Assembly: GCA_028694565.1 (NCBI GenBank)
Contig: JAQVKR010000062.1
Location: forward strand, 1-9,926
DNA: 9,926 nt
Direction of reading: 5' to 3'
Source of the DNA: Gammaproteobacteria bacterium
GTDB taxonomy: Bacteria > Pseudomonadota > Gammaproteobacteria > DSM-26407
In this document: in pieces, positions 1-9,478 of the stretch
Position numbering within the stretch: position 1 is the stretch's first letter
How the letters are laid out: every line of letters begins with the position of its first letter
Made by a program: the position numbers and the translations under genes
The notes under the pieces: generated by a model
The model's input: only the letters and a program-made list of their open reading frames with translations
Databases searched by the model: none
What the model was told of the DNA's origin: nothing

Positions 1-51
1 AAGAACTCGACCTTTTATGAAGCTGCGCGCGAGTTGGTGGTGATGCTGTGA
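1..51 (+). CDS. 3' end of an unidentified upstream gene
   Basis: Frame 1 is open from the window edge to a TGA at 49-51 and encodes the C-terminal residues KNSTFYEAARELVVML. The stop overlaps the GTG start of the next gene (GTGA), which implies translational coupling. Sixteen residues are too few to identify a family. By family knowledge, DUF4411 PIN proteins often follow a gene for an XRE/ImmA-IrrE type regulator-peptidase, so such a partner is a reasonable guess. It is inferred from context only, not from the residues seen here. Confidence 0.6.
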   Translation, partial: KNSTFYEAARELVVML

Positions 52-545
52 CCTACCTGCTCGATGCCAACGTGTTCATTCAAGCCAAGAACCTGCACTA
101 CGGCCTGGATTTCTGCCCCGCCTTCTGGGAGTGGCTGCTCGACAACAATCAAGCCGGTCGCGTGTTCAGCATCGACAAGGTGGCCGATGAAATCGCCGCA
201 GGCGGCGATGAACTGACCGACTGGATGCACGACCATGGCAATGGCCTGTTCGTGAAAACCGGTGCCGCGGTGGCCGGCAAGTTCGGCGCTGTGAGTGCCT
301 GGGCCACGCAGCAACAGTATGAACCTGCGGCGATTAATACCTTTTTGCAGGTGGCCGACTACTACCTGATCGCCCACGCCCTGGCGAATGGGCATGTGGT
401 GGTCACTCATGAAGTGCCCGCCAATTCGGTCAAGCGCATCAAGATTCCCAACGCCTGCATCGGTCTGAATCTGCGCTTCATGACCCCTTACGAGATGCTG
501 CGCAGAGAACGTGCGCGGTTTGTGTTGGGTGGGACACAGGTATGA
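48..545 (+). CDS. PIN-domain protein, DUF4411 type (probable toxin/nuclease)
   Basis: This 165-residue protein begins with LLDANVFIQAKN and WEWL, typical of the DUF4411 branch of the PIN nuclease fold. The acidic residues expected for metal binding are present: Asp6 in LLDAN, Glu48 in VADEI, Asp104 in VADYYLIAHAL, and Glu122 in VVVTHE at the place of the last PIN acidic residue. PIN proteins are Mg/Mn-dependent RNases, and many are toxins in type II toxin-antitoxin pairs, so RNA cleavage is the family expectation rather than something shown here. The GTG start at 48-50 overlaps the upstream stop and places the conserved LLDAN at the usual distance from the N-terminus. No strong Shine-Dalgarno is seen, which agrees with coupling. 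Its TGA overlaps the next ATG (ATGA, 542-545). The upstream partner would be the candidate antitoxin. Confidence 0.85.
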   Translation: MTYLLDANVFIQAKNLHYGLDFCPAFWEWLLDNNQAGRVFSIDKVADEIAAGGDELTDWMHDHGNGLFVKTGAAVAGKFGAVSAWATQQQYEPAAINTFLQVADYYLIAHALANGHVVVTHEVPANSVKRIKIPNACIGLNLRFMTPYEMLRRERARFVLGGTQV

Positions 546-1302
546 CCACGGACTGGTGCCCCGGCATCCGCGAGGCGTGCAGCCACTGGCGCGACGCGCC
601 GATGCTGCAACAGAACCTGGAGGCGCTGGAGCAGACGCTCGACCAGGACAACGATGCCTGCATCGACTGCGCAAAGACCATGGTCGAGGTGGTCTGCCGG
701 GTCATCGTCGAGAGTTTCCATACGCCACTGGCGCCGCTCAAGCCGGTGCAGGAAACGCCCAGTCTTTCCGACTGGCTGAGCGCTGCCGTGCGCGCATTGA
801 AACTGGGCGATATCCGCGATGAAAAGTTCAAGAAGCTGGTGTCCAGTCACCACAAGCTGGCCGGCGCACTGAACGATCTGCGCAACCAGGCTGGCCCCGC
901 CAGTCATGGCAAGGACCCGTACCTGGAGCGGCTGGCGATCCATCATCGCCGGTCGGCCGTGCTCGCCGCCGATGCCATCGTGGCCTTTTTGCACAAGGCC
1001 TATCTGGATGCACAACTGGACCCCACCAGTTCGCGCGAGCCGTGGGAGCGCTTCGCCGACAACAACGCCCTGATCGATGCGCATGTAGGGCTGGCCGTTG
1101 AAACCGATGACGAGGGCGTGCCCAGCCTACAGTTCCTGCTACCGGGTGGTGATGTTCTGCCGCTGACAATCGAAGTCAGCCGCTTGCTGTATCAGCTTGA
1201 TCGCGAGGCCTACGTGGAGGCCTTGAACGCTGCGCGCAGCGCCAGCAGCTGCGATGCCCCCGATTCGGACACCGCTGAGAACGATATGGAGGCAACCGGC
1301 TG

Positions 1303-1303
<1 letters not shown>
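542..1303 (+). CDS. abortive-infection family (Abi_C-like) protein
   Basis: This 253-residue soluble protein has no signal peptide or membrane segment. Its centre resembles the Abi_C domain: residues 107-150 contain [20 protein letters not shown] followed by a helix with [17 protein letters not shown], matching the family pattern of an Arg-Asn, a short loop, His-Gly, then an Ala-rich helix. Such proteins are annotated as abortive infection proteins, and the RN...H arrangement recalls HEPN RNases. Here Arg114 and His122 are separated by seven residues, longer than the four to six usual in HEPN, so nuclease activity is uncertain. Residues 160-225 form a separate region I do not recognise, and the last 20 residues are acidic. 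The ATG overlaps the PIN stop, and the TGA at 1301-1303 overlaps the hsdR ATG (TGATG). It thus belongs to the restriction operon, but its role is unknown. Confidence 0.7.
1288..1292 (+). promoter_or_regulatory. ribosome binding site of hsdR
   Basis: GGAGG lies inside the last codons of the Abi_C-like gene, with 10 nt between it and the ATG at 1303. It is the only strong Shine-Dalgarno in the plus-strand operon. It fixes the hsdR start and suggests HsdR can be translated at a higher rate than, or independently of, the preceding genes. Confidence 0.75.
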
Positions 1304-4530
<3,227 letters not shown>

Positions 4531-4553
4531 GAGAGCGGGTGCCGGGACATGAA

Positions 4554-4594
4554 AAAGCCCGGAATCCATGATGCTTCAGGAGTTTCCGGGCTTT
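4554..4594. terminator. bidirectional intrinsic terminator between hsdR and tRNA-Met
   Basis: AAAGCCCGGAA (4554-4564) and TTCCGGGCTTT (4584-4594) form a perfect 11-bp stem around a 19-nt loop. On the minus strand the stem runs into five T residues (complement of 4552-4556), a good end for the tRNA-Met/ychF transcript. On the plus strand the tail is TTTCTATGATTCTT, weaker but usable for hsdR. The convergent position makes a shared terminator the natural reading. Confidence 0.85.
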
Positions 4595-4617
4595 CTATGA
4601 TTCTTCCGATGGCTGTT

Positions 4618-4694
4618 TGGTGGCTACGGGTGGACTTGAACCACCGACCTCAGCATTATGAGTGCCGCGCTCTAACCAACTGAGCTACGTAGCC
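4618..4694 (-). tRNA. tRNA-Met (anticodon CAT), elongator type
   Basis: The reverse strand folds into a complete 77-nt cloverleaf: acceptor stem GGCTACG/CGTAGCC, D arm GCTC-AGTTGGTTA-GAGC, anticodon stem CGGCA/TGCTG with one G-T pair and loop CTCATAA, T arm GGTGG-TTCAAGT-CCACC, discriminator A, and an encoded CCA (complement of 4618-4620). The anticodon CAT is at 4658-4660. The acceptor stem is identical to that of the Escherichia coli elongator tRNA-Met and is fully paired at position 1-72, which excludes the initiator. A tRNA-Ile2 whose CAT would be modified to lysidine is the only other possibility and fits the acceptor less well. It lies 51 nt after ychF and is probably the last unit of that transcript, released by processing. 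Confidence 0.93.
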
Positions 4695-4704
4695 AAAATT
4701 GGAG

Positions 4705-4733
4705 GCGGCAATTGTCTACGCCCGGGTTGCCGC
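4705..4733 (-). other. hairpin between ychF and tRNA-Met
   Basis: GCGGCAA (4705-4711) pairs with TTGCCGC (4727-4733) around a 15-nt loop. On the transcribed minus strand the stem is followed by CTCCAATTTT and then directly by the tRNA. The four T residues are ten bases from the stem, so this is at best a leaky terminator. A structure that helps RNase processing separate the ychF mRNA from the tRNA is equally possible. Confidence 0.45.
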
Positions 4734-4745
4734 TGTCAAGGGCGC

Positions 4746-5840
4746 TCAGACGTTGAAGCGGAAGTGGACCACGTCGCCGTCCTGCACCACGTACTCCTTG
4801 CCCTCCAGCCGCCACTTGCCCGCTTCCTTGGCGCCCTGTTCGCCGCCGCACCTGACGAAATCGTCGTAGGCGATGACTTCGGCGCGGATGAAGCCCTTCT
4901 CGAAGTCGGTATGGATCACCGCGGCGGCCTTGGGGGCGGTGGCGCCCACGGGGATGGTCCAGGCGCGCACCTCCTTCACCCCGGCGGTGAAGTAGGTCTC
5001 CAGCCCCAGCAGCTTGTAGCCGGCGCGGATGACCCGGTCGAGGCCCGGCTCGTGGAGGCCCATCTCCTCGAGGAACTCGGCCTTCTCCTCGTCGGCCAGC
5101 TCGGCGATCTCCGCCTCGATGGCCGCGCACACGGGGACCACCTCCGAGCCCTCGGCGGCGGCGTACTCGCGCACCTGGTCGAGGTAGGGGTTGTCCTGGA
5201 AGCCGTCCTCCGAGACGTTGGCGATGTAGAGGGTGGGCTTCACCGTGAGCAGGTGCAGTTCGTAGAGCAGATCGAGCTCCTCCCCGCTCAGGCCCAGGGT
5301 GCGCACCATGCGCCCCTCGTTGAGGGTCGCCTCCACCCGCTCCAGCAGCGCCACCAGGGCCTTGGTCTCCTTGTCGGCGCCGGCCTTGGCGCGCTTGCCC
5401 GCCCGTTGCACCGCCTTCTCCACGGAGGCGAGATCCGCCAGCGCCAGCTCGGTGTTGATCACCTCGATGTCGGAGATGGGGTTCACCTTGCCGGAGACGT
5501 GCACCACGTCATCGTTCTCGAAGCAGCGCACCACGTGGGCGATGGCGTCGGTCTCGCGGATGTTGGCCAGGAACTGGTTGCCCAGCCCCTCGCCCTTGGA
5601 CGCCCCGGCCACCAGCCCCGCGATGTCCACGAACTCCATGGTGGTGGGAACCGTGCGCTGGGGCTTGACGATGCGCGCCAGCTCGTCGAGGCGCGGATCG
5701 GGCATGGGCACCACGCCCACGTTCGGGTCGATGGTGCAGAAGGGATAGTTCTCGGCCTGGATGCCGGCCTTGGTGAGAGCGTTGAAGAGGGTGGACTTGC
5801 CCACGTTGGGCAGGCCCACGATACCGCACTTGAATCCCAT
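4746..5840 (-). CDS. ychF: redox-regulated ATPase YchF (OLA1/Obg family)
   Basis: This 364-residue cytoplasmic P-loop protein belongs to the TRAFAC class and binds ribosomes. Its family hydrolyses ATP rather than GTP and is linked to translation and the oxidative stress response. The sequence shows GLPNVGKS (residues 9-16), the switch II motif DIAGLV (72-77), and NVSE (208-211) in place of the NKxD specificity motif, the mark of ATP preference in YchF. A coiled-coil-rich segment fills roughly 120-195, and a C-terminal TGS domain spans about 280-364 ([14 protein letters not shown] and DDFVRCGG). Length and domain order match the family. The ATG start gives the canonical [12 protein letters not shown] beginning. 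No clear Shine-Dalgarno precedes it. It follows pth in the same direction, as in many gammaproteobacteria, but the gap of 249 bp is long and contains an inverted repeat, so a separate promoter is possible. Confidence 0.97.
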   Translation of the reverse strand: MGFKCGIVGLPNVGKSTLFNALTKAGIQAENYPFCTIDPNVGVVPMPDPRLDELARIVKPQRTVPTTMEFVDIAGLVAGASKGEGLGNQFLANIRETDAIAHVVRCFENDDVVHVSGKVNPISDIEVINTELALADLASVEKAVQRAGKRAKAGADKETKALVALLERVEATLNEGRMVRTLGLSGEELDLLYELHLLTVKPTLYIANVSEDGFQDNPYLDQVREYAAAEGSEVVPVCAAIEAEIAELADEEKAEFLEEMGLHEPGLDRVIRAGYKLLGLETYFTAGVKEVRAWTIPVGATAPKAAAVIHTDFEKGFIRAEVIAYDDFVRCGGEQGAKEAGKWRLEGKEYVVQDGDVVHFRFNV

Positions 5841-5885
5841 TGCTTCGACCCGTTGTGGTAATGCGTCCGTTAAAAGGACGGTTTG

Positions 5886-5921
5886 GACAGGATTAACAGG
5901 ATTGACAGGATTCAGGGGATG
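5886..5921 (+). repeat. left arm of inverted repeat, 9-bp tandem units
   Basis: The arm consists of GACAGGATT, AACAGGATT, GACAGGATT and a degenerate fourth unit CAGGGGATG, so it is a 9-bp tandem array with ACAGGATT as core. Its first 18 bases (5886-5903) are the exact reverse complement of 6052-6069. I recall similar ACAGGATTAACAGGATT strings as dispersed intergenic repeats in several proteobacterial genomes, but this was not checked. Confidence 0.85.
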
Positions 5922-6033
5922 TTTTCGGAGCGGTTATCCGGCTCCGGTGGGTTCCGGAAACTCCGTGCCGAATGAATGCAGGGAGACGGTGCCTGAAAGT
6001 GCCCGACCCTGGATTGGTGCCTCCCCATGAGCC

Positions 6034-6069
6034 CAATCCCTTCATCCCGTAAATCCTGTTAATCCTGTC
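6034..6069 (-). repeat. right arm of inverted repeat, 9-bp tandem units
   Basis: Read on the minus strand this is GACAGGATT, AACAGGATT, TACGGGATG, AAGGGATTG: two perfect units followed by two decayed ones. It mirrors the left arm, with perfect units outside and worn units inside. The two arms enclose 112 bp (5922-6033). The arrangement could form a large cruciform or a long RNA hairpin, or mark the ends of a small non-autonomous element. Confidence 0.85.
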
Positions 6070-6089
6070 TATTACAAATCTTTCGATGT

Positions 6090-6659
6090 TCAGCGGCTGT
6101 GGAGCCGGTTCATGGCCCGCGCCAGCTCGCCGTCGAGAACCAGGGGCAGGGCGTCGAGGGCCGCGTCGATGGCGGCGAGGAGGCCCGCCTCCTCGTCCCG
6201 GGTGGGCGGCTTGAGCACCCAGCCCACCACCTTGTCCCGGTTGCCGGGGTGCCCCACGCCCAGGCGCAGGCGCAGGAACTCCGGCCCCAGGTGGGCGATG
6301 GTGTCCTTCAGGCCGTTGTGGCCGCCGGCGCCGCCGCCGCGCTTGAGCCGCGCCGTGCCCGGCGGCAGGTCCAGATCGTCGTGGACCACCAGGATTGCCT
6401 CGGGGGGAATGCGGAAAAAGCGGCACACCGCGGCGATGGACTGGCCGCTGCGGTTCATGAAGGTGGCCGGTTTCAGGACCCGGCAGTCATGACCCCAGAG
6501 CTGCAGCCGGCAGAGCTGGCCGTGGAAGCGGCTTTCGGCCTTCCAGGCGCCGGTCGCGCCGGGAAGCCGGTCGACGAACCAGAAGCCGGCGTTGTGCCGG
6601 GTGCCCTCGTACTCGGGGCCGGGATTCCCCAGCCCCACGATGAGCTGCACCTTCGACAC
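6090..6659 (-). CDS. pth: peptidyl-tRNA hydrolase
   Basis: This 189-residue cytoplasmic enzyme cleaves the ester bond of peptidyl-tRNA released from stalled ribosomes, recycling tRNA; it is normally essential. Family landmarks are all present: GLGNPG (residues 9-14, Asn12), TRHNAGF with the catalytic His22, FMNRSG with Asn70, HDDLDLPPG with Asp95, and GGHNGL with Asn115. These correspond to the Escherichia coli residues Asn10, His20, Asn68, Asp93 and Asn114. The start is GTG at 6657-6659, giving MSKVQLIVGLGNPG, with a GGAAG ribosome site (complement of 6669-6673) nine bases upstream. It lies 36 nt after rplY and is likely co-transcribed with it. Length is standard for bacterial Pth. Confidence 0.97.
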   Translation of the reverse strand: MSKVQLIVGLGNPGPEYEGTRHNAGFWFVDRLPGATGAWKAESRFHGQLCRLQLWGHDCRVLKPATFMNRSGQSIAAVCRFFRIPPEAILVVHDDLDLPPGTARLKRGGGAGGHNGLKDTIAHLGPEFLRLRLGVGHPGNRDKVVGWVLKPPTRDEEAGLLAAIDAALDALPLVLDGELARAMNRLHSR

Positions 6660-6695
6660 CCGCGCCGGCTTCCGGTCGAATCGGCCTGGTCAGGA

Positions 6696-7328
6696 TCAGG
6701 CTTCGGCCTCGCCTTCGCCGGCGGCCTCGCCTTCCTCTCCCTCCTCGGCACCGCCGCCCTTGCCCTGGACGCTCACCACGGACATGTCGTTGCCGTGGCT
6801 CAGGGCCAGGATCTCGACCCCCTGGGGGAGCTTGAGGTCGGAGAGGTGCAGGGCCTCGCCCAGGTTGAGGGCGGCCAGATCCACCTCGATGAACTCCGGC
6901 AGGTCGGCCGGCAGGCAGCTGACCTCCACCTCGATGAGCTGGTGGGAGATGCGGCCGCCGCCCTGCTTGACGCCGATGCAGGTCTCCTCGTTGAGGAAGT
7001 GCAGGGGCACGTGCACGGCCAGCTTCTCGCTGGCGGAGACGCGCTGGAAGTCGGCGTGCTCGATGATGGGCTTGATGGGGTGGCGCTGCAGGGCCTTCAG
7101 GATCACCTGCTGCTTCTTGCCGCCCACGTTCAGGTCCAGGATGGAGGAGTAGACGGCCTCGTTGGCCAGGCTCTTCACGAACTCCGACTGCACCAGGGTG
7201 ATCATCTCCGGGTCCTGGTGACCGCCGTAGACGATGGCCGGGATCTTGCCGGCGCGACGCAGGCGGCGGCTCGCACCCTTCCCCACGTCCTGACGCGGCT
7301 CGGCATCGATATTGAACTTGATGCTCAT
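6696..7328 (-). CDS. rplY: 50S ribosomal protein L25, CTC/general stress type
   Basis: This 210-residue protein binds 5S rRNA in the large ribosomal subunit. Residues 1-95 form the L25 domain (RQDVGKGASRRLRRAGKIPAIVYGG, then LKALQRHPIKPIIEHADFQRV), and residues 96-190 form the C-terminal TL5/CTC beta domain. It is thus the long CTC form, not the 94-residue Escherichia coli form. The last 18 residues are Gly/Glu/Ala-rich and acidic, common in this type and probably disordered. The frame stays open far upstream, but the ATG at 7326-7328 gives the conserved N-terminus and has GGAG (complement of 7339-7342) ten bases before it. It stands between prs and pth, with a 110-nt structured leader. Confidence 0.96.
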   Translation of the reverse strand: MSIKFNIDAEPRQDVGKGASRRLRRAGKIPAIVYGGHQDPEMITLVQSEFVKSLANEAVYSSILDLNVGGKKQQVILKALQRHPIKPIIEHADFQRVSASEKLAVHVPLHFLNEETCIGVKQGGGRISHQLIEVEVSCLPADLPEFIEVDLAALNLGEALHLSDLKLPQGVEILALSHGNDMSVVSVQGKGGGAEEGEEGEAAGEGEAEA

Positions 7329-7353
7329 TGGTTTGTTGCTCCGGTTGAGTAAT

Positions 7354-7428
7354 GCCCTCGCGGGCGCTTGTGCCGTCCCCGCGACCAGGGACGGCGGTTG
7401 AATAATGGTTTCCCGGCCGCTGCGCCGG
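7354..7428 (-). promoter_or_regulatory. hairpin-rich leader between prs and rplY
   Basis: Three stems lie in the 110-nt gap: GCCC-TCGC-GGGC (7354-7365), a perfect 8-bp stem GCCGTCCC/GGGACGGC (7372-7379 and 7388-7395, 8-nt loop), and CCGGC/GCCGG (7413-7417 and 7424-7428). None is followed by a T run on the minus strand, so they are not simple terminators. They may stabilise or punctuate the prs-rplY transcript or act as a translational leader; no known L25 leader motif was recognised. Confidence 0.5.
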
Positions 7429-7438
7429 AGGGTTTCCG

Positions 7439-8392
7439 TCAATCCATGAACAGCGAGCTGACCGACTCCTCCTGGTTCACCCGGCGGATGGTCTCGGCCA
7501 GCATCTCCGCGATGCTGAGCTGGCGGATGCGGCTGCAGGCCTCCAGCTCGGGGCGCAGCGGAATGGTGTCGGTCACCACCAGTTCGTCCAGCTCCGAGGC
7601 CTCGATGTTCTGCAGCGCGCGGCCGGAGAGCACCGGGTGGGTGCAGTAGGCCACCACCCGCTCGGCGCCGTGCTTCTTCAGCGCGCCGGCGGCGTGGCAG
7701 AGGGTGCCGGCGGTGTCCACCAGGTCGTCCACCACCACGCAGGTGCGGCCCTTCACGTCGCCGATGATGTGCATCACCTCGGCCACGTTGGGCCGGGGCC
7801 GGCGCTTGTCGATGATGGCCAGATCGGCGTCGTCCAGGCGCTTGGCCACCGCGCGGGCGCGCACCACGCCGCCCACGTCCGGCGACACCACGATGAGCCG
7901 CGGGTACTTCTGGCGCCAGATGTCGCCGAGCAGGATGGGCGAGGCGTAGACGTTGTCCACCGGGATGTTGAAGAAGCCCTGGATCTGGTCGGCGTGCAGG
8001 TCCACGGTGAGCATGCGCGTCACCCCCGCGCTCTCCAGCATGTTGGCCACCACCTTGGCGGTGATGGGCACGCGGGCGGAGCGCGGCCGGCGGTCCTGGC
8101 GGGCGTAGCCGAAGTAGGGGACCACCGCGGTGATGCGCCAGGCCGAGGAGCGGCGCAGGGCGTCCACCATCACCATCAGCTCCATCAGGTTGTCGTTGGT
8201 GGGCGCGCAGGTGGGCTGGATGATGAACACGTCGCGGCCGCGGACGTGCTCCATGATCTCCACCATCACCTCGCCGTCGCTGAAGCGCCCCGTCACCGCC
8301 TTGCCGAAGGGGATGTTGAGGTGGTTGCATACCTTCTGGGCGAGCGCCGGGTTGGCGTTCCCGCTGAAGACCATCAGCCTGCTGTCTGACAC
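7439..8392 (-). CDS. prs: ribose-phosphate pyrophosphokinase (PRPP synthase)
   Basis: This 317-residue cytoplasmic enzyme makes PRPP from ribose 5-phosphate and ATP, feeding purine, pyrimidine, histidine, tryptophan and NAD synthesis. Class I Prs landmarks are intact: GRFSDGE (35-41), the ATP flexible loop YARQDRR (96-102), [12 protein letters not shown] (130-141), SPDVGG (170-175), and the PRPP-binding loop DDLVDTAGT (222-230). The frame extends to 8434, but the GTG at 8390-8392 is preferred. It gives the expected N-terminus ([17 protein letters not shown]), the usual length of about 315 residues, and a GGGAG site nine bases upstream. The flexible loop has Pro103 where Val is more common (RRPRSAR), a small oddity. 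The gene follows tRNA-Gln by 118 nt; no obvious promoter was seen in that GC-rich stretch. Confidence 0.96.
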   Translation of the reverse strand: MSDSRLMVFSGNANPALAQKVCNHLNIPFGKAVTGRFSDGEVMVEIMEHVRGRDVFIIQPTCAPTNDNLMELMVMVDALRRSSAWRITAVVPYFGYARQDRRPRSARVPITAKVVANMLESAGVTRMLTVDLHADQIQGFFNIPVDNVYASPILLGDIWRQKYPRLIVVSPDVGGVVRARAVAKRLDDADLAIIDKRRPRPNVAEVMHIIGDVKGRTCVVVDDLVDTAGTLCHAAGALKKHGAERVVAYCTHPVLSGRALQNIEASELDELVVTDTIPLRPELEACSRIRQLSIAEMLAETIRRVNQEESVSSLFMD

Positions 8393-8401
8393 GCCGTCGT
8401 A

Positions 8402-8406
8402 CTCCC
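8402..8406 (-). promoter_or_regulatory. ribosome binding site of prs
   Basis: The minus strand reads GGGAG here, nine bases before the GTG at 8390-8392. It decides the prs start, because the longer alternative beginning with GTG at 8432-8434 has no such site and would add a non-conserved Pro/Glu-rich extension of 14 residues. Confidence 0.75.
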
Positions 8407-8510
8407 TCTCGGGTTCAGGTCGGGGTGGTTTCACGGGCGGGGCGGCCTGCGCGCCGGCCGGGCTCCCGGGTCGTGGTGCTGAAGCGCATGTCGCTCACTC
8501 GCTGGAGAAC

Positions 8511-8585
8511 TGGCTGGGGCGCTAGGATTCGAACCTAGGAATGCGGAGACCAAAACCCCGTGCCTTACCACTTGGCTACGCCCCA
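8511..8585 (-). tRNA. tRNA-Gln (anticodon TTG)
   Basis: The reverse strand gives a complete 75-nt tRNA: acceptor TGGGGCG/CGCCCCA with the weak U1-A72 pair typical of tRNA-Gln, D arm GCCA-AGTGGTA-AGGC, anticodon stem CGGGG/CTCCG with loop TTTTGGT, T arm CTAGG-TTCGAAT-CCTAG, discriminator G, and an encoded CCA. The anticodon TTG is the complement of 8551-8553. It sits between ispE and prs in the same orientation, 33 nt after ispE, an arrangement I recall from Pseudomonas as well. It is probably processed from a longer transcript. Confidence 0.94.
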
Positions 8586-8618
8586 GATGAACCGATTTTC
8601 AGAGCAGCGGCCCGCCGG

Positions 8619-9467
8619 TCACGCGTCCCGGTCTTCCTCCGCCAGCCTGGCAAGGAGGGGTGAGCGGTTGCAGCCGCGGGCGGCGAATCCCGGAACCGGC
8701 GCGGCGGCCAGTATGGCCCGGGCCGCGGCCTCGTCGCCGCAGGGCGCGAACACGCAGGCGCCGGTGCCGGTCATGCGCGCATCGCCGCGGCGCCGCAGCC
8801 AGTCCAGGGCCGCCGCCACCGCCGGGTGGCGCCGGGCCACCACGGCCTCGCAGTCGTTGCCGCCCCTGCCTGAGAGAAAGTCGGATATTTTGATGGGCTT
8901 GGAATCCCGTGTCAATTCCGGGTCGGCGAACACCGCGCCGGTGTCCACGTGGCACGCCGGCGCGAGGACCACGTACCAGGGCTCGGGAAGCGTCACCGGC
9001 GTGAGCCGCTCGCCCACCCCCTCGGCCCAGGACGCCAGCCCGCGGACGAACACCGGCACGTCGGCGCCCAGTTCAAGGCCCAGGCGCTCGAGCTCCGCGG
9101 AGGGCAGCCGCAGCGACCAAAGCCGGTTCAGCGCCACCAGGGTGGTGGCGGCATCGGAGCTGCCGCCGCCCAGGCCGCCGCCCATGGGCAGGCGCTTGTG
9201 CAGGCGGATGCGCGCCCCGGGGCCGGTGCCGGCCTCGGCCTGGAGCCGCCGCGCGGCGCGCAGCACCAGGTTGTCGGCCTCCCGCACCCCGGGCAGGGCC
9301 GGTTCCAGGGTGATCCGCCCGTCGCCGGTGGGGGTGAAGTCGAGGCGATCGCCATGGTCCAGGAACTGGAACACGGTCTGCAGCAGGTGGTAGCCGTCGG
9401 GGCGGCGGCCCACCACGCGCAGGAACAGGTTGAGCTTGGCCGGCGCCGGCCAGTCGCGGGAGGTCAC
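8619..9467 (-). CDS. ispE: 4-diphosphocytidyl-2-C-methyl-D-erythritol kinase
   Basis: This 282-residue GHMP-family kinase phosphorylates CDP-methylerythritol at the 2-hydroxyl in the MEP pathway to isoprenoid precursors. Visible landmarks are the N-terminal WPAPAKLNLFL with the catalytic Lys11, RRPDGYHLLQTVFQFLD (21-37), the ATP-binding loop PMGGGLGGGSSDAA (94-107), LGADVPVF with the catalytic Asp136, and the C-terminal GHMP motif MTGTGACVFAP (232-242). The frame runs upstream to 9698, but that part is the shadow of lolB. The GTG at 9465-9467 gives the conserved beginning and has GAGGGG, overlapping the lolB stop, as its ribosome site. The 11-nt spacing to lolB implies co-transcription and probably coupling. 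Confidence 0.96.
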   Translation of the reverse strand: MTSRDWPAPAKLNLFLRVVGRRPDGYHLLQTVFQFLDHGDRLDFTPTGDGRITLEPALPGVREADNLVLRAARRLQAEAGTGPGARIRLHKRLPMGGGLGGGSSDAATTLVALNRLWSLRLPSAELERLGLELGADVPVFVRGLASWAEGVGERLTPVTLPEPWYVVLAPACHVDTGAVFADPELTRDSKPIKISDFLSGRGGNDCEAVVARRHPAVAAALDWLRRRGDARMTGTGACVFAPCGDEAAARAILAAAPVPGFAARGCNRSPLLARLAEEDRDA

Positions 9468-9478
9468 GGGGCCGCCCC

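Larger units (their letters stand above)
5841..6089. other. non-coding gap between ychF and pth
   Basis: No gene is supported here; short open frames have no family resemblance or start signals. The gap is dominated by an inverted pair of 9-bp-unit repeats (listed separately) and also has a small hairpin, CGTCC-GTTAAAA-GGACG at 5864-5880, close upstream of ychF. The roughly 110 bp between the repeat arms shows nothing I recognise. A ychF promoter should lie in this gap if the gene is not read through from pth, but no convincing -35/-10 pair was found. Confidence 0.6.

Noticed and set aside
4618..4694. Initiator tRNA or lysidine-modified tRNA-Ile2 with a CAT anticodon
   Set aside because: The first acceptor pair is intact, unlike the initiator, and the acceptor stem matches elongator tRNA-Met rather than the GGCCCCT-type stem of tRNA-Ile2.
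4662..5861. 399-codon plus-strand frame opposite ychF
   Set aside because: It is antisense to a complete, motif-perfect ychF, and its start lies inside the tRNA-Met gene.
5886..6069. CRISPR-like repeat array
   Set aside because: The repeat units are 9 bp and contiguous in each arm, the two arms are inverted, there are no regular unique spacers, and no cas genes are nearby.
6099..7352. 417-codon plus-strand frame opposite pth and rplY
   Set aside because: It runs across two well-identified genes on the other strand, and its product has no recognisable domain.
7354..7428. Rho-independent terminator after prs
   Set aside because: The stems are strong, but none is followed by a run of T on the transcribed strand.
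7329..8330. Upstream extension of the rplY frame into prs
   Set aside because: The extension is an Arg/Ala/Gly-rich shadow of prs; the L25 N-terminus and ribosome site fix the start at 7328.
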